Part shown: one piece after another, positions 1-9,126 of the stretch | Position numbering within the stretch: position 1 is the first letter of the stretch | How the letters are laid out: each line of letters starts with the position of its first letter | Assembly: GCF_900095265.1 (NCBI RefSeq) | Contig: NZ_LT607651.1 | Location: 327,528 to 391,527, forward strand | Length of the DNA: 64,000 bases | Direction: 5' to 3' | Source of the DNA: Janthinobacterium sp. UMAB-56 | Lineage (GTDB): Bacteria; Pseudomonadota; Gammaproteobacteria; Burkholderiales; Burkholderiaceae_D | Program-made: the position numbers and the translations under genes | Notes under the pieces: model-generated | Database searches by the model: none | What the model was told of the DNA's origin: nothing | What the model saw: the letters and a program-made list of their open reading frames with translations, nothing else

Positions 1-1
1 C

Positions 2-616
2 ACACAGACGGTCAACGTGGCCGAAGTCCACCTGGATACCCCCTCGGGCACGGCCGACGCCTCCGGACGCAATGGCTCGACCACCGGCTTTTCCGTCAAC
101 TTCGTGGTCGGCTCGCCCACGGCGACGCTGAGCTTTGACTTCCTGGCGTCGCCGTTCATGCAGGTTTTCTTGCAAAGCAATGTCGGCATCTTGTCCGCGG
201 CGACAGCCAACCTGGTGGTCACCTTCACCATCACCGATGCAAGCGGCGCAACGGTGTTCAACTGGACGCCAGATGGCGTCATCGGCTCCGGTATCTTTGG
301 CGGCTCAGAGAACGCCGATGGCGCCAACCTGAACACCAGCCTGGCGACCACTTTCCTCACGCGCGGCAATCTATTCACCTACGACCCATCCGGCTGCGGC
401 ACGCCCACCGGCACCGGGGTGGGCACCGCTTGCGGCAGCAACTTCAGCGCCGTCAGCAATGCCTTAACGGCAGGCAACTACACCCTGACTTTGAACGCCG
501 TGGAAAGCGTAGACCTGGTGAAACAGGCCGCGACACCGGAACCGGGTACCCTGGCACTGCTGGGCCTGGGCTTGGCCGGCCTGGGCTATGCCCGCCGCCG
601 CAAGGTCGCCGGCTGA
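2..616 (+). CDS. PEP-CTERM surface protein, 5' end outside window
   Basis: Exported protein predicted to be sorted by an exosortase. The frame is open from base 2 and aligns with the middle of the next gene (TVNVAEV against AVNAAET), so the true start and signal peptide lie upstream of the window; the GTG at 17 is not the start. The last 30 residues show the sorting tail: a PEPGT motif, a hydrophobic LLGLGLAGLGY stretch and the basic end RRRK. The body is rich in Gly, Ala, Ser, Thr and Asn and has VNFVVG, FNW.PDG and SGCGTPTGTG blocks shared with the downstream paralogue. The ligand or function of the mature domain is not known to me. No exosortase gene is in the window. Confidence 0.85.
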   Translation, partial: TQTVNVAEVHLDTPSGTADASGRNGSTTGFSVNFVVGSPTATLSFDFLASPFMQVFLQSNVGILSAATANLVVTFTITDASGATVFNWTPDGVIGSGIFGGSENADGANLNTSLATTFLTRGNLFTYDPSGCGTPTGTGVGTACGSNFSAVSNALTAGNYTLTLNAVESVDLVKQAATPEPGTLALLGLGLAGLGYARRRKVAG

Positions 617-638
617 ACCTGGCAACAGGGGGATGCAC

Positions 639-664
639 AGGCGAGGGCTTTCCTCGCCTTTTTT
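639..664 (+). terminator. Intrinsic terminator after first PEP-CTERM gene
   Basis: Perfect 8-bp stem AGGCGAGG / CCTCGCCT (639-646 with 652-659), a 5-nt loop, then six T. It ends the first PEP-CTERM transcript about 25 nt after the stop, so the paralogue at 764 probably has its own promoter. Confidence 0.85.
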
Positions 665-763
665 ATGCCGCGCCCTGTCGGTTTTCCTTACAGCGCAGCG
701 GCCATATAGCAAGCTGCCGCTGCGCCACCGCCTGAGCAGGAAAGGGATGGCCAAAGGATTTCC

Positions 764-1756
764 ATGCATAGTTCTTCTCGCACCCGACTCGCCGCTGCCC
801 TGCTGGCCCTGCTAATGCTGGCATGGCACGCCGGCGCCAGCGCAGCTGCCTATGCTTATTCATACATGAGTGTGTTTGGCCTGGTCATCAGAAACCCCAC
901 CGGCGCCACCTCGCTCATCAGTAATATCGACCTGTCGCGCACCACCGCCACGCTCAACGGCAGCAGCATCATCAATGGCGGCAGCAATGAGATCGACGCG
1001 CCGCAAGCGGCACGCGGCGCCGTCACCAAGGGACAAAACGACTTTAGCCAGCAAGGCATGGGCAGCGCCGCGTATGCGCGCGGCGAGGCGCAAATCGTCA
1101 GCTCGCAAATCCCCCCTTTTCCACCGGGCTCGACCAGCACGCAGGCCGTGAATGCGGCGGAAACTTTCCTGGCGGGCAGCGGCAGCGCCGATGCCTCAGG
1201 CAGCAACGGTTCCAGCACGGCGATGGCCGTCAATTTCGTCGTCGGCCAGCCGGGCGCCACCCTGGCCTTCGACTTCCGGGCCCTGCCGTTCATGCAGCTC
1301 TACCTGGATGCTGCGGCCGGCGCGGGCTCGGCGGCCACCACCAACATGGCGCTGACCTTTACCATCATCGATGAAAATGGCCAGATCGTCTTCAACTGGG
1401 CGCCCGACGGTAAGCTCGGTTCAGGCATCCTGGGCGGCAGCGAACTGGCCGATGCGGCCAGCCTCAATACCGGCTACACGCAAACGCCGCTGACCAGCGG
1501 CAGCATGTTTAGCTACGACCCCGGCGGCTGCGGCACGCCCACGGGCACGGGCATCGGCACGACGTGCGGCGGTCAGTATGGCGCCGTCACGGACAATCTC
1601 ATCGCCGGCAGCTACACCCTGGTGTTGCACATACTTAACAGTTCCGAGCTGGCCTATGTGCCGCGCACCACGCCGATACCGCTACCGGGCACATTGCCGC
1701 TGCTGGCGGCTGGCCTGGCAGCGCTGGCCAGCCTGGCGCCACGGCGCCACCGCTGA
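764..1756 (+). CDS. PEP-CTERM-type exported protein, paralogue of preceding gene
   Basis: A 330-residue exported protein. Residues 1-28 form a signal peptide (basic start, then LAAALLALLMLAWHAGASA). Residues about 125-295 repeat the domain of the preceding gene, including VNFVVG, PFMQ, FNWAPDG, GSGILGGSE and GCGTPTGTGIGT. The C-terminal tail is a PEP-CTERM variant: PLPGTLPLL in place of PEP, a hydrophobic Ala/Leu helix, then RRHR. AAGGA lies 6 nt before the ATG. The two genes look like an old tandem duplication. The changed sorting motif (E to L) may alter recognition by the exosortase; that is inference. Confidence 0.85.
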   Translation: MHSSSRTRLAAALLALLMLAWHAGASAAAYAYSYMSVFGLVIRNPTGATSLISNIDLSRTTATLNGSSIINGGSNEIDAPQAARGAVTKGQNDFSQQGMGSAAYARGEAQIVSSQIPPFPPGSTSTQAVNAAETFLAGSGSADASGSNGSSTAMAVNFVVGQPGATLAFDFRALPFMQLYLDAAAGAGSAATTNMALTFTIIDENGQIVFNWAPDGKLGSGILGGSELADAASLNTGYTQTPLTSGSMFSYDPGGCGTPTGTGIGTTCGGQYGAVTDNLIAGSYTLVLHILNSSELAYVPRTTPIPLPGTLPLLAAGLAALASLAPRRHR

Positions 1757-1786
1757 CACTGGCGCCCGCATGGCGTCACGCGCACC

Positions 1787-2884
1787 TCACTGCACCGTCG
1801 TCGCCACCAGCAAGTCTTTTAGCGGACGGCGCAGCGAGCGCGCACTGGCCGCCGGGCCGGCACCGATGCGCCCGAGAAACACAGCCCGCTCAAACGCCAC
1901 CGCCCCCAGCACCACCTGGCATTGCACGGCCAATGCCTGCGCCATTTCCTGCATGCCATCGGTACGCGAAAAGGTGCGCCGTTCACGCACATAGCGGGCA
2001 AAGATCAGCGGCGTCAGTTCCGGCTGCAACTGCAGGCCCAGCTGCGTGGCCGTCAGCCAGAAACGCTGCATGGCGCGGCCGGCCGCCACGTAATCGTCAA
2101 TGTGGCGCGGTGACGTCTCGGCCAGCAGCACGAAATGCGCGCCGCAATACAGGCCGGGCAGCAAGTCCATCTGCAGCCGCGGGGCAATGGTGCCAGCCAG
2201 CCAGGTATTGAAAAAATCCACGCGGCGCCAGCTATGCATGACCCAGCGCATCAGGCGCGCCGTCATCGCGTCGACACCGAGCGCCAGCTCCGGGATGCGG
2301 TCACTGCTGTAGCGCGCACCCCATTCGATCACGTCGCGGTGCACCTTGTGCGCTTCGGGCATGGTCAGGCGCAGCTTCGCATTGTCGAACATCAGGCGCG
2401 CGCAGGCCAGGCGCGCGCGCCAGCCCTCGAACCACTGCACGGCGTAGCCGGGCGGCAAGCTGGCCGCCAGCACCGCCTTTTCGCTGGCGCGCAAGCTGCG
2501 CGTGCTGAGCCGGCGCCGCTGCACGCTGCGCTGCGGCAGGAAGGCCGCCAGCGGATCAGGCAACATGCCGGGGCTGTCGAGCAGGCGCACATCGAAGGTG
2601 GGCAGCGTGTCGGGCACGGACAGACGCCGACGCGCCTCCAGGCACAAGCCATGGCTGCTGGCCGCCAGTGCCATGCTTTCGAGCAAGGCGCCCAGCGACA
2701 GCTGGCTGGGATGGCCGTCGAGGTCGTACACGCAGTGGCTGCGCGTATCGAAACCATGCACGACCACGTGGCGCGGGTCCACAACTTCAAAACGCCATGG
2801 CTGCGTGTTGTCGCCGCTGGGCGCCCAACGCGCCTGCTCGAGGATGTCTTCCAGTACGGGATCGATCTGCGGTGCTTGCGCCAT
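1787..2884 (-). CDS. Nitroreductase-like FMN protein paired with ThiF homologue
   Basis: A 365-residue protein of the nitroreductase fold. The N-terminal ARWAPSGDNTQPWRF block (residues 18-32) is the phosphate/flavin-binding signature seen in nitroreductase-like and Acg-like proteins. It is longer than typical 200-220-residue nitroreductases, consistent with a two-repeat Acg-type arrangement. No TM segment or signal peptide is seen, so it should be cytoplasmic. Its ATG follows the upstream ThiF-like stop codon with no intervening base, so the two are almost certainly co-translated. Substrate unknown. Family call is solid; the sub-family is not certain. Confidence 0.75.
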   Translation of the reverse strand: MAQAPQIDPVLEDILEQARWAPSGDNTQPWRFEVVDPRHVVVHGFDTRSHCVYDLDGHPSQLSLGALLESMALAASSHGLCLEARRRLSVPDTLPTFDVRLLDSPGMLPDPLAAFLPQRSVQRRRLSTRSLRASEKAVLAASLPPGYAVQWFEGWRARLACARLMFDNAKLRLTMPEAHKVHRDVIEWGARYSSDRIPELALGVDAMTARLMRWVMHSWRRVDFFNTWLAGTIAPRLQMDLLPGLYCGAHFVLLAETSPRHIDDYVAAGRAMQRFWLTATQLGLQLQPELTPLIFARYVRERRTFSRTDGMQEMAQALAVQCQVVLGAVAFERAVFLGRIGAGPAASARSLRRPLKDLLVATTVQ

Positions 2885-3754
2885 CTACCCTCCCTGCGCT
2901 GCGCGGCGCCGCTTGATGATGGCCATCGCCAGGCGCTGCAGCGGATGACGGTTGCCGCCGGGACGCCAGGTATGCACGAGCTTGTTGCGGTAGGCGTCGA
3001 AATGCATGCCGTGCGGCGCCGCCATCACCTTGCCCCGTCTTAACAAAATCTTCAACGCTTCCGTGGCGGCCGCCCCTGCGCACAGCTGGCAACCCATGAT
3101 CGTCGACGGTCCGCGCCGCTCCTTCAGGTTGATGGCGGACGGATCGACCAGGTAGGGGCCGTGCAAGCCGGCCGGCGCCAGCCCGACGAGAAAGCGCAGG
3201 GCTTTTTCCTCTTCCGGCAAGTCGCCCCAGCCAAAATACTCTTCGAACGTCATGCCGCCCGGCATAAAGCTGAGCACGGCCGTGCCCATGCCCAGCGGCG
3301 CCGCCGTGATGGCAGGGATGCCCAGGCGCGCGCAAGTGGCGAAGGTGGCCTGGCGCGCGGCAAAGGCGAAGAAATCCAGGCCGTCCACGTACAGGTCGAC
3401 ACCGGCAAAAAACGCGGCCAGGTTGCTGTCGTGTACACCCTCGGGAAATGGTGTGATCTCCAGTTCGGGATTGATATCACACGCCATCCGCGCCAGCACT
3501 GCGGCCTTGGGCTGGCCCAGGGTGGACATCATGGCGCCGGCCTGGCGGTTGAAGTTGGCGATATCGAAGGTGTCGAAATCGGCGATGTGAAATGCGCCGA
3601 TGCCCAGCCGCGCCAGGGTCAGCAAGTGCACGCCGCCCACGCCACCCATGCCGGCAATGGCCACGCGCTTGCCGCGCAAGCTGTCTTGCTCCGCCCGCGT
3701 GACCCAGCCCAGGTTACGGGAAAATGCCGTGTGATAGGAAAAACCGTCTGTCAT
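2885..3754 (-). CDS. ThiF/E1-like adenylyltransferase
   Basis: A 289-residue ThiF/MoeB/E1-superfamily protein, expected to adenylate a C-terminal carboxylate or a small acid with ATP. The nucleotide motif GMGGVGG is at residues 35-41, followed by an acidic strand end (ADFDTFD, 59-64) and the conserved NRQ with its arginine at 70. Only one CxxC is present (C222-x2-C225), so the paired CxxC zinc site of MoeB/ThiF is incomplete, and no obvious conjugating cysteine stands out. The start at 3754 was chosen over 3778 because AAGGGG lies about 6 nt before it. No ubiquitin-like or ThiS-like partner is adjacent; the only partner is the nitroreductase-like gene. Confidence 0.8.
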   Translation of the reverse strand: MTDGFSYHTAFSRNLGWVTRAEQDSLRGKRVAIAGMGGVGGVHLLTLARLGIGAFHIADFDTFDIANFNRQAGAMMSTLGQPKAAVLARMACDINPELEITPFPEGVHDSNLAAFFAGVDLYVDGLDFFAFAARQATFATCARLGIPAITAAPLGMGTAVLSFMPGGMTFEEYFGWGDLPEEEKALRFLVGLAPAGLHGPYLVDPSAINLKERRGPSTIMGCQLCAGAAATEALKILLRRGKVMAAPHGMHFDAYRNKLVHTWRPGGNRHPLQRLAMAIIKRRRAAQGG

Positions 3755-3837
3755 GCCCCACCCCTTCTCTTCGTCCACTAAGGGCCAAGAAAGGTTAGAC
3801 AGACGGTCAGGCGCTAAGTTCCCGCCAGGACGACAGC

Positions 3838-5424
3838 CTAGCGCGCCAGGCGGCGCTGGGCCGCCGGTCCCGTGCGCGGGGGCGGCGCTGCGTGCCGCGC
3901 CACGGCGCCCACTTTGAACACGCTGACGATCTGCGCCAGCCCCGCCGCCTGCTCGTTCATGGCTTGCGCCGCCGCCGAAGCCTGCTCGACCAGGGCCGAG
4001 TTTTGCTGCGTCATGTTATCCATCTCGACGATGGCCTGGTTGATCTGCTCGATGCCGGCGCTCTGCTCGGCGCTGGCCGAAGAAATCTCGGCCACGATAT
4101 CGGTCACATGCTGCACGCTGGAAACGACTTTTTCCATCGTCTCGCCCGCCAGCGCCACCAGTTTTTCACCGGCACCCACTTGCTCGGCGGAACTGTCGAT
4201 CAATTGCTTGATCTCCTTGGCTGCGGCAGCCGAGCGTTGCGCCAGGTTGCGTACTTCACTGGCGACGACGGCGAAGCCACGGCCCTGCTCGCCCGCGCGC
4301 GCCGCTTCCACGGCCGCGTTCAAGGCCAGGATATTCGTCTGGAAGGCGATACCGTCGATGACGGCGATGATGTCGCCGATCTTTTTCGACGAGGCATTGA
4401 TGACGCCCATGGTGTCGACCACCTGGCTCACCACGCCGCCCGCCTGCGTCGCCACTTGCGAGGCAGAAATAGCCAGCTGGTTGGCCTGGCGCGCATTATC
4501 CGCATTCTGGCGCACGGTCGAGGTCATCTCTTCCATGGTCGAAGCCGTCTCTTCCAATGATCCCGCCTGCTGTTCCGTGCGCGCCGACAGGTCGTGGTTG
4601 CCCGAAGCAATCTCGCCCGACGCCGTGGAAATGGCATCGGCATCGTTGCGCACCTGGCTCACCAGATGCGCCAGGTTGTCGCGCATGGCCTTGATGGCCA
4701 TCAACAGGCTGGACGTATCGCCGGGACGCGTGTCGATCTGCGTGGTGAGGTCGCCCTGGGCGATTTGTGCCACGATGGACGCTGCATAATCGGGTTCGCC
4801 ACCGAGCTGGCCCAGGATACGGCGCAGCATCAGGGTCGCCAGGGCGCCCACCACCAGCATCAGCGCACCGCCGATGGCCAGCAGCACGCCCGCCTGGGCC
4901 CAGAATTTGTGGTTGATGTCATCGATATACGTGCCTGTGCCGATGAGCCAGTCCCACGGCGCAAATTTCACCACGGCATACATCTTTGCCACCGGGTCCT
5001 TCACGCCGGGACGCGTGCCATCGGCCTGCACCAGGCCGATGCGGCTGCTGGCCAGGGCCGCGCGGTAGCGGTCGCCCGACTGCTGCATATTCTTTTGCGG
5101 CACGCCGATGCGCGAGGCATTCGGGTGTACGTACAGCAAGTCGGTGCTGAAATCGCGCACAAAATAATACATCTCGTCCTTGACGAAGCTGCCGATGGCC
5201 AGCTTGGCCTGCTGCTGTGCCTGCTCACGCGTGAGCTTGCCCGACTGTTCCAGCGCATACGCCTTTTCCACCGAGGCATTGGCCAATTCCACCAGCACCG
5301 TCAATTGCTCGACCCTTTCCGCCATCATGGTCTGGCGCAAGGAATACAGCGAGAATGAAGCGATCAGGACGATGCCCAGCAAGGTGCTGAAACACAGGAG
5401 GAGAATGCGCGAACGGAGAGTCAT
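3838..5424 (-). CDS. Methyl-accepting chemotaxis protein with Cache sensor
   Basis: A 528-residue chemoreceptor. TM1 is at about 7-27. The periplasmic sensor at 28-172 resembles a single Cache domain ([27 protein letters not shown]). TM2 is at 176-200, HAMP at about 201-262, and the methyl-accepting signalling domain follows, with the conserved hairpin tip around [19 protein letters not shown]. The C-terminus is a short Pro/Arg tail with no CheR-docking pentapeptide. It should signal through CheA/CheW to the flagellar motor; a cheW-like gene lies about 50 kb away at 54855, and no cheA is in the window. The ligand cannot be read from the sequence. Confidence 0.93.
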   Translation of the reverse strand: MTLRSRILLLCFSTLLGIVLIASFSLYSLRQTMMAERVEQLTVLVELANASVEKAYALEQSGKLTREQAQQQAKLAIGSFVKDEMYYFVRDFSTDLLYVHPNASRIGVPQKNMQQSGDRYRAALASSRIGLVQADGTRPGVKDPVAKMYAVVKFAPWDWLIGTGTYIDDINHKFWAQAGVLLAIGGALMLVVGALATLMLRRILGQLGGEPDYAASIVAQIAQGDLTTQIDTRPGDTSSLLMAIKAMRDNLAHLVSQVRNDADAISTASGEIASGNHDLSARTEQQAGSLEETASTMEEMTSTVRQNADNARQANQLAISASQVATQAGGVVSQVVDTMGVINASSKKIGDIIAVIDGIAFQTNILALNAAVEAARAGEQGRGFAVVASEVRNLAQRSAAAAKEIKQLIDSSAEQVGAGEKLVALAGETMEKVVSSVQHVTDIVAEISSASAEQSAGIEQINQAIVEMDNMTQQNSALVEQASAAAQAMNEQAAGLAQIVSVFKVGAVARHAAPPPRTGPAAQRRLAR

Positions 5425-5453
5425 GGGTGCCTGGGTAGAAAATAAAGCGTGGA

Positions 5454-5479
5454 ATTATAAACAATTTCCAGGTGGAAAT
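5454..5479 (-). promoter_or_regulatory. Promoter -10 and operator-like palindrome ahead of chemoreceptor
   Basis: Reading on the minus strand, TATAAT (5459-5454) is preceded by a perfect inverted repeat ATTTCCA-CC-TGGAAAT (5479-5464), located where a repressor or activator would contact the -35/spacer region. The chemoreceptor ATG is about 30 nt downstream of the -10. Confidence 0.5.
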
Positions 5480-5484
5480 CTTTT

Positions 5485-5540
5485 TAAAAAAGCAAAGCGG
5501 GCGGCGCTACCAGGCTGATGCCCGGCAGGCACCGCCCGCT
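5485..5540 (-). terminator. Terminator after 66-residue gene
   Basis: On the minus strand, AGCGGGCGG (5540-5532) pairs with CCGCCCGCT (5504-5496). The loop holds a smaller hairpin, and TTTGCTTTTTT follows. It closes the gene at 5569-5766 and separates it from the chemoreceptor promoter. Confidence 0.65.
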
Positions 5541-5568
5541 GTGTTGTTACTTGCTTGTTACTGGAGGA

Positions 5569-5766
5569 TCACGCCAGCGCTTCCTTGGCCGCCTCTTCCG
5601 GTGTCAAGCCGTCGTAGAACTGGTCGGTAAACCACTCGACCTGCTCTTCAATATGGTCCTGCGCCTGCGCCACAGTGGCGCCGCCGGCCACGAGGAAACC
5701 TTCGACCTCGATGCACCAGTTGATCAACTCCAGAGTTTCCGGATCGAGCTCTTCTTTCTTAGCCAT
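5569..5766 (-). CDS. Small acidic conserved protein, unknown function
   Basis: A 65-residue protein beginning MAKKEELDPETLELINW. It is acidic (many E and D), predicted mostly helical, and has no TM segment. The start at 5766 is chosen because AAGGAAA sits 6-7 nt upstream; an in-frame ATG at 5799 lacks this. It has its own terminator and lies between the chemoreceptor and the M16 peptidase, all on the minus strand. I do not recognise a family. Confidence 0.7.
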   Translation of the reverse strand: MAKKEELDPETLELINWCIEVEGFLVAGGATVAQAQDHIEEQVEWFTDQFYDGLTPEEAAKEALA

Positions 5767-5861
5767 CGTATTTCCTTGCCTGTTAATTTTCAGTATCACA
5801 TCAATAAGCGACAGTTTAACAGCTTCGCCACGCTGCCGCCCCTGCCGTTCAACAATGAAGG

Positions 5862-8696
5862 TTACTTTACTGCAACGTTTTTACGTTCCGGATACAGCAC
5901 CACCTGTACATAATTGTGCATGTCCAGATAGCGCTGCGCCGCCAGTTTGACGGCTTGCGGCGTGATGGCGCGCACGCGCTGCGCGTAGCGCAGGATGTGC
6001 GCGGGGTCGCGCCCCTGGGTTACTGACGCCATCAATTGGTTCATCCAGTAGCGGTTTTCGCGCAGCGACTTTTGCTGGCGCGTGATCCAGTTCAGCTTAA
6101 CCTTTTCCAGGTCCGCCGCGGACGGCCCCTCCGCCTTCATCTTGTTGATTTCGGCAAAGGCAGCGGCGATCACCTTGTCGACGTTTTCCGGTCCCGTCGG
6201 CAAGTTCAATGCCACGGAATAATGGCCATACGGATGCTGGCCCATCGAGGTTTCGAAGCCGCCGCCATAGATCATGCTCATCTTTTCACGCAGCACTTCG
6301 ATGACTTTCAGGTTCAGCACCTCGCCCAGTGCCTGCAGGGTCAGCTTTTGCTCGTCCGAGTACGCAACGTCGCCATTGAAGGTGATGGAAATCGTGCTTT
6401 TGGGCTCACTGCCCATGTAGATATCCTTCTTAACGACACCGGTCACGGGCCGCATGCCCACGTCGCGGTAGGCGTGCGAAACGTCGGCCACGGGCAAGGT
6501 GCCCAGGTAGCTGGCGATCAGCGGTTTGATCTTGTCGAGCTCGAAGCTGCCCGTAAAGATGAAGGTCATGTCGCGCGCGCTGGAAAAACGCTGGCGGAAG
6601 ATGTCCAGCGCGCGGTCCAGGCTCACCTTATCGAAGTCGGCCGCGCGCGGCACGCCATCGACGCGGGGGTTGTCGCCAAACATGGCGTGCTGGACGGCAT
6701 CGTAAAACACGGCTTCCGGCTGCGCCATGCTGTTTTTCGCCAGGTCTTGCTGCTTGCCGATAAAGGATTGATACAGGCCCGTGTCCTTGCGTACGTCATG
6801 GAAATACAGATACACCAGCTGCAACATGGCTTCCACGTCGGCGCTGCTGGCCGAACCGCCAAAGCCTTCGCTCAGTTCGCCCAGCGAAGCGCCCACATTG
6901 ACCGTTTTTCCTGCCAACACCTTTTGCAAGTCCAGCGGCGCGAGGTCTTTCAGCCCCATGCTGCCGACCACGGCGCTGGCGTAGCGGGCGCTATAGATAT
7001 CGGCATCGCCAAACAGGGACTGGCCGCCGAAGCGGGTCGAGCCCATCAGCACCTGGTCATTCTTGAAGTCCGTCGGCTTGAGCAGCACGCGCACGCCATT
7101 GCCCAGGGTCAGTTCCGTCACGCCGATGGCGCTATTGAACTTCTCCGAGACGATGCTGCCGCCGGCCGGCGGCCCTTCCATCAATTTGCTGGCAAGCACT
7201 TTTTCCATGCGCGGTTCGACCTTTTGCTGCTCGGCTTGCGCCACCGCATCGAGCAATTGCTGCTGCGTCGGCACGCTGGCGCCCGCTTTCGGCTCGGCGC
7301 CCATGAAGACCACCAGTTTCTTTTGCTGATCGGGAATGACCTTGGCCACCGTCTCATTGATTTCCTGCAAGGTCACCTGCGGCAAGAGTTCCTGCGCGTA
7401 CAGCAATTCATTGGCGATGCCGGGGATGGGTTCCTGCTCCAGGAAGTTGCGCGAATACTCGGCCACGAAACCGGCCGAATCGGATTTGTCGCGTTCGCTG
7501 TACGCGCGCTCGTAATTGCGCAGCATGTTCTTGCGCGCACGGTCCAGCTCATCCTGGCTGAAACCGAAGCGGCGCGCCCGTTCATCTTCTTGCACCAGCG
7601 CATCGACGGCCGGCCGCACGCCCCCCTTGCCCAGCAAGGCATACGCGCTGAACGATTCATAACCGCGCACCAGCTTGCCCATGCTGCTGCCACCCTGAAT
7701 GAAGGGCGGGTTCGCCTGCTGCGTCAATTCCTGCATGCGCGCACTGAGCATTTGCCCATACAGGTTCTCGATCATCTGGCCACGGTAATCGGCAATGGTG
7801 GCGGGTTCCTGCGCGGCACGGATCGGGTAGCGGATGAAGACGGTGTCGTCGGGCGCTTCCTTGTCCGTGATCACCAGCGCTTCCGTTTGCGAACGCTGCG
7901 GCACTTCCGCATACAGGCGCGGGCGCGGTTTCGCGGGGTTTTTCAGCTTGCCGAAATGCTGGCGTATCATCGCTTCAGCTTGTTTCGGCTCCACATCGCC
8001 CACCACCATCACGGCCATCAGGTCGGGACGATACCAATCCTTGTAGAAACGCTTGATGGCTTCCGGCTTGAACGTTTTCAAGACGGATTCCTTGCCGATC
8101 GGCATGCGTTCCGCATAGCGCGAACCGTTCAGCAGCTTCGGATACAAGACCTTGTTCATGCGGTCGCTGGCGCCCTTGCCCAGGCGCGCCTCTTCCAGCA
8201 CGATGCCGCGCTCGCTGTTGATGTCGGCCGGATTGAATTTCAAGCCATGCGCCCAGTCTTCCAGCACGAGAAAACCCTTTTCCAGGTTTTCCTTCTTGTT
8301 CGTCGGAATCGGCAGCACGTACACGGTTTCATCGAAACTCGTGTAGGCATTCAAGTCGGCGCCGAATTTCACGCCGATCGATTGCAAATAGGAAATGAGC
8401 TCATTGCGCTTGAAATGCGTGGAGCCATTGAAGGCCATGTGTTCCGTAAAATGCGCCAGTCCTTGCTGGTCGTCATCTTCCAGGATGGAACCGGCTTTCA
8501 CCACCAGGCGCAATTCCACTTTCTGCGCGGGACGGGCATTTTTCTTGATGTAATAGGTCAAGCCGTTCGGCAGTTTCCCGACGGTCACTTCTGGTGCCAG
8601 CGGCAGGGGATCGCTCAAACGGATTTCCGCCTGGGCCATGCAGGCGCACGCCAGCAAGACGGCGCCCGAGATCAGGCGTAATTTACTCAGCTTCAT
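5862..8696 (-). CDS. M16 family zinc metallopeptidase (pitrilysin/insulinase type)
   Basis: A 944-residue exported peptidase. Residues 1-23 are a signal peptide (LISGAVLLACACMAQA). The inverted zinc motif HFTEH (residues 82-86) is intact in the first M16 domain, with the downstream glutamate region around ERGIVLEE. The protein has the full four-domain length (two M16 halves, residues about 35-480 and 520-930); the second half lacks HxxEH as usual for this family. It should act in the periplasm on peptides. It is monocistronic, convergent to nothing close, and divergent from the FMN riboswitch/ribB unit. Confidence 0.93.
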   Translation of the reverse strand: MKLSKLRLISGAVLLACACMAQAEIRLSDPLPLAPEVTVGKLPNGLTYYIKKNARPAQKVELRLVVKAGSILEDDDQQGLAHFTEHMAFNGSTHFKRNELISYLQSIGVKFGADLNAYTSFDETVYVLPIPTNKKENLEKGFLVLEDWAHGLKFNPADINSERGIVLEEARLGKGASDRMNKVLYPKLLNGSRYAERMPIGKESVLKTFKPEAIKRFYKDWYRPDLMAVMVVGDVEPKQAEAMIRQHFGKLKNPAKPRPRLYAEVPQRSQTEALVITDKEAPDDTVFIRYPIRAAQEPATIADYRGQMIENLYGQMLSARMQELTQQANPPFIQGGSSMGKLVRGYESFSAYALLGKGGVRPAVDALVQEDERARRFGFSQDELDRARKNMLRNYERAYSERDKSDSAGFVAEYSRNFLEQEPIPGIANELLYAQELLPQVTLQEINETVAKVIPDQQKKLVVFMGAEPKAGASVPTQQQLLDAVAQAEQQKVEPRMEKVLASKLMEGPPAGGSIVSEKFNSAIGVTELTLGNGVRVLLKPTDFKNDQVLMGSTRFGGQSLFGDADIYSARYASAVVGSMGLKDLAPLDLQKVLAGKTVNVGASLGELSEGFGGSASSADVEAMLQLVYLYFHDVRKDTGLYQSFIGKQQDLAKNSMAQPEAVFYDAVQHAMFGDNPRVDGVPRAADFDKVSLDRALDIFRQRFSSARDMTFIFTGSFELDKIKPLIASYLGTLPVADVSHAYRDVGMRPVTGVVKKDIYMGSEPKSTISITFNGDVAYSDEQKLTLQALGEVLNLKVIEVLREKMSMIYGGGFETSMGQHPYGHYSVALNLPTGPENVDKVIAAAFAEINKMKAEGPSAADLEKVKLNWITRQQKSLRENRYWMNQLMASVTQGRDPAHILRYAQRVRAITPQAVKLAAQRYLDMHNYVQVVLYPERKNVAVK

Positions 8697-8885
8697 GTAT
8701 TCTCAACGGTAAAATTCAGTAAGCGTACCTTACACTGAAATCGTCTTTCCGCCATTAAAAACAGCTTAGGAAAACCTGCGTTCCCGAGGCAACTTTGCCG
8801 AATGACAAACGCAACCTTGCCCCGCCACGCTTTTCATCTGTGCTAAAGTATTGTCGCCGGTCATGTGGACCGGCACAACAATACG

Positions 8886-9026
8886 TCTTCGGGGCGGGGT
8901 GCGATTCCCCACCGGCGGTAAGACCGGCAACGGTCAAGCCCGCGAGCGCTTTCCAGGCACCGCCTGGTGAGGTCAGCAGATCTGGTGTGATGCCAGAGCC
9001 GACGGTATAGTCCGGATGAAAGAAGA
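8886..9026 (+). promoter_or_regulatory. FMN riboswitch (RFN element)
   Basis: The conserved RFN core is clear: CTTCGGGGCGGGGTG at the 5' side, then the ATTCCCCACCGGCGGT and AGACCGGCAACGG stems, the CAGCAGATCTGGTG and CAGAGCCGACGG stems, and the closing TATAGTCCGGATGAAAGAAG. It lies 100 nt before ribB and should lower ribB expression when FMN is plentiful. No clear T-tract terminator is seen between it and the ribB ribosome site, so control at translation is more likely. Confidence 0.95.
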
Positions 9027-9126
9027 TGTGCAGTAAACGCGATGTCCCATCGACCTGTCGATGCGGCCAGTTGCGTCTATTCGCTTGCCCTGCAGCGTTT
9101 TTCGCCTATGCGAGGAGCGTTTCACC

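Noticed and set aside
6036-8681. A very long open frame on the plus strand opposite the M16 peptidase
   Set aside because: It is the antisense shadow of a high-GC gene: His/Arg/Gln-rich, no domain or start context, and the peptidase on the other strand has a full family match.
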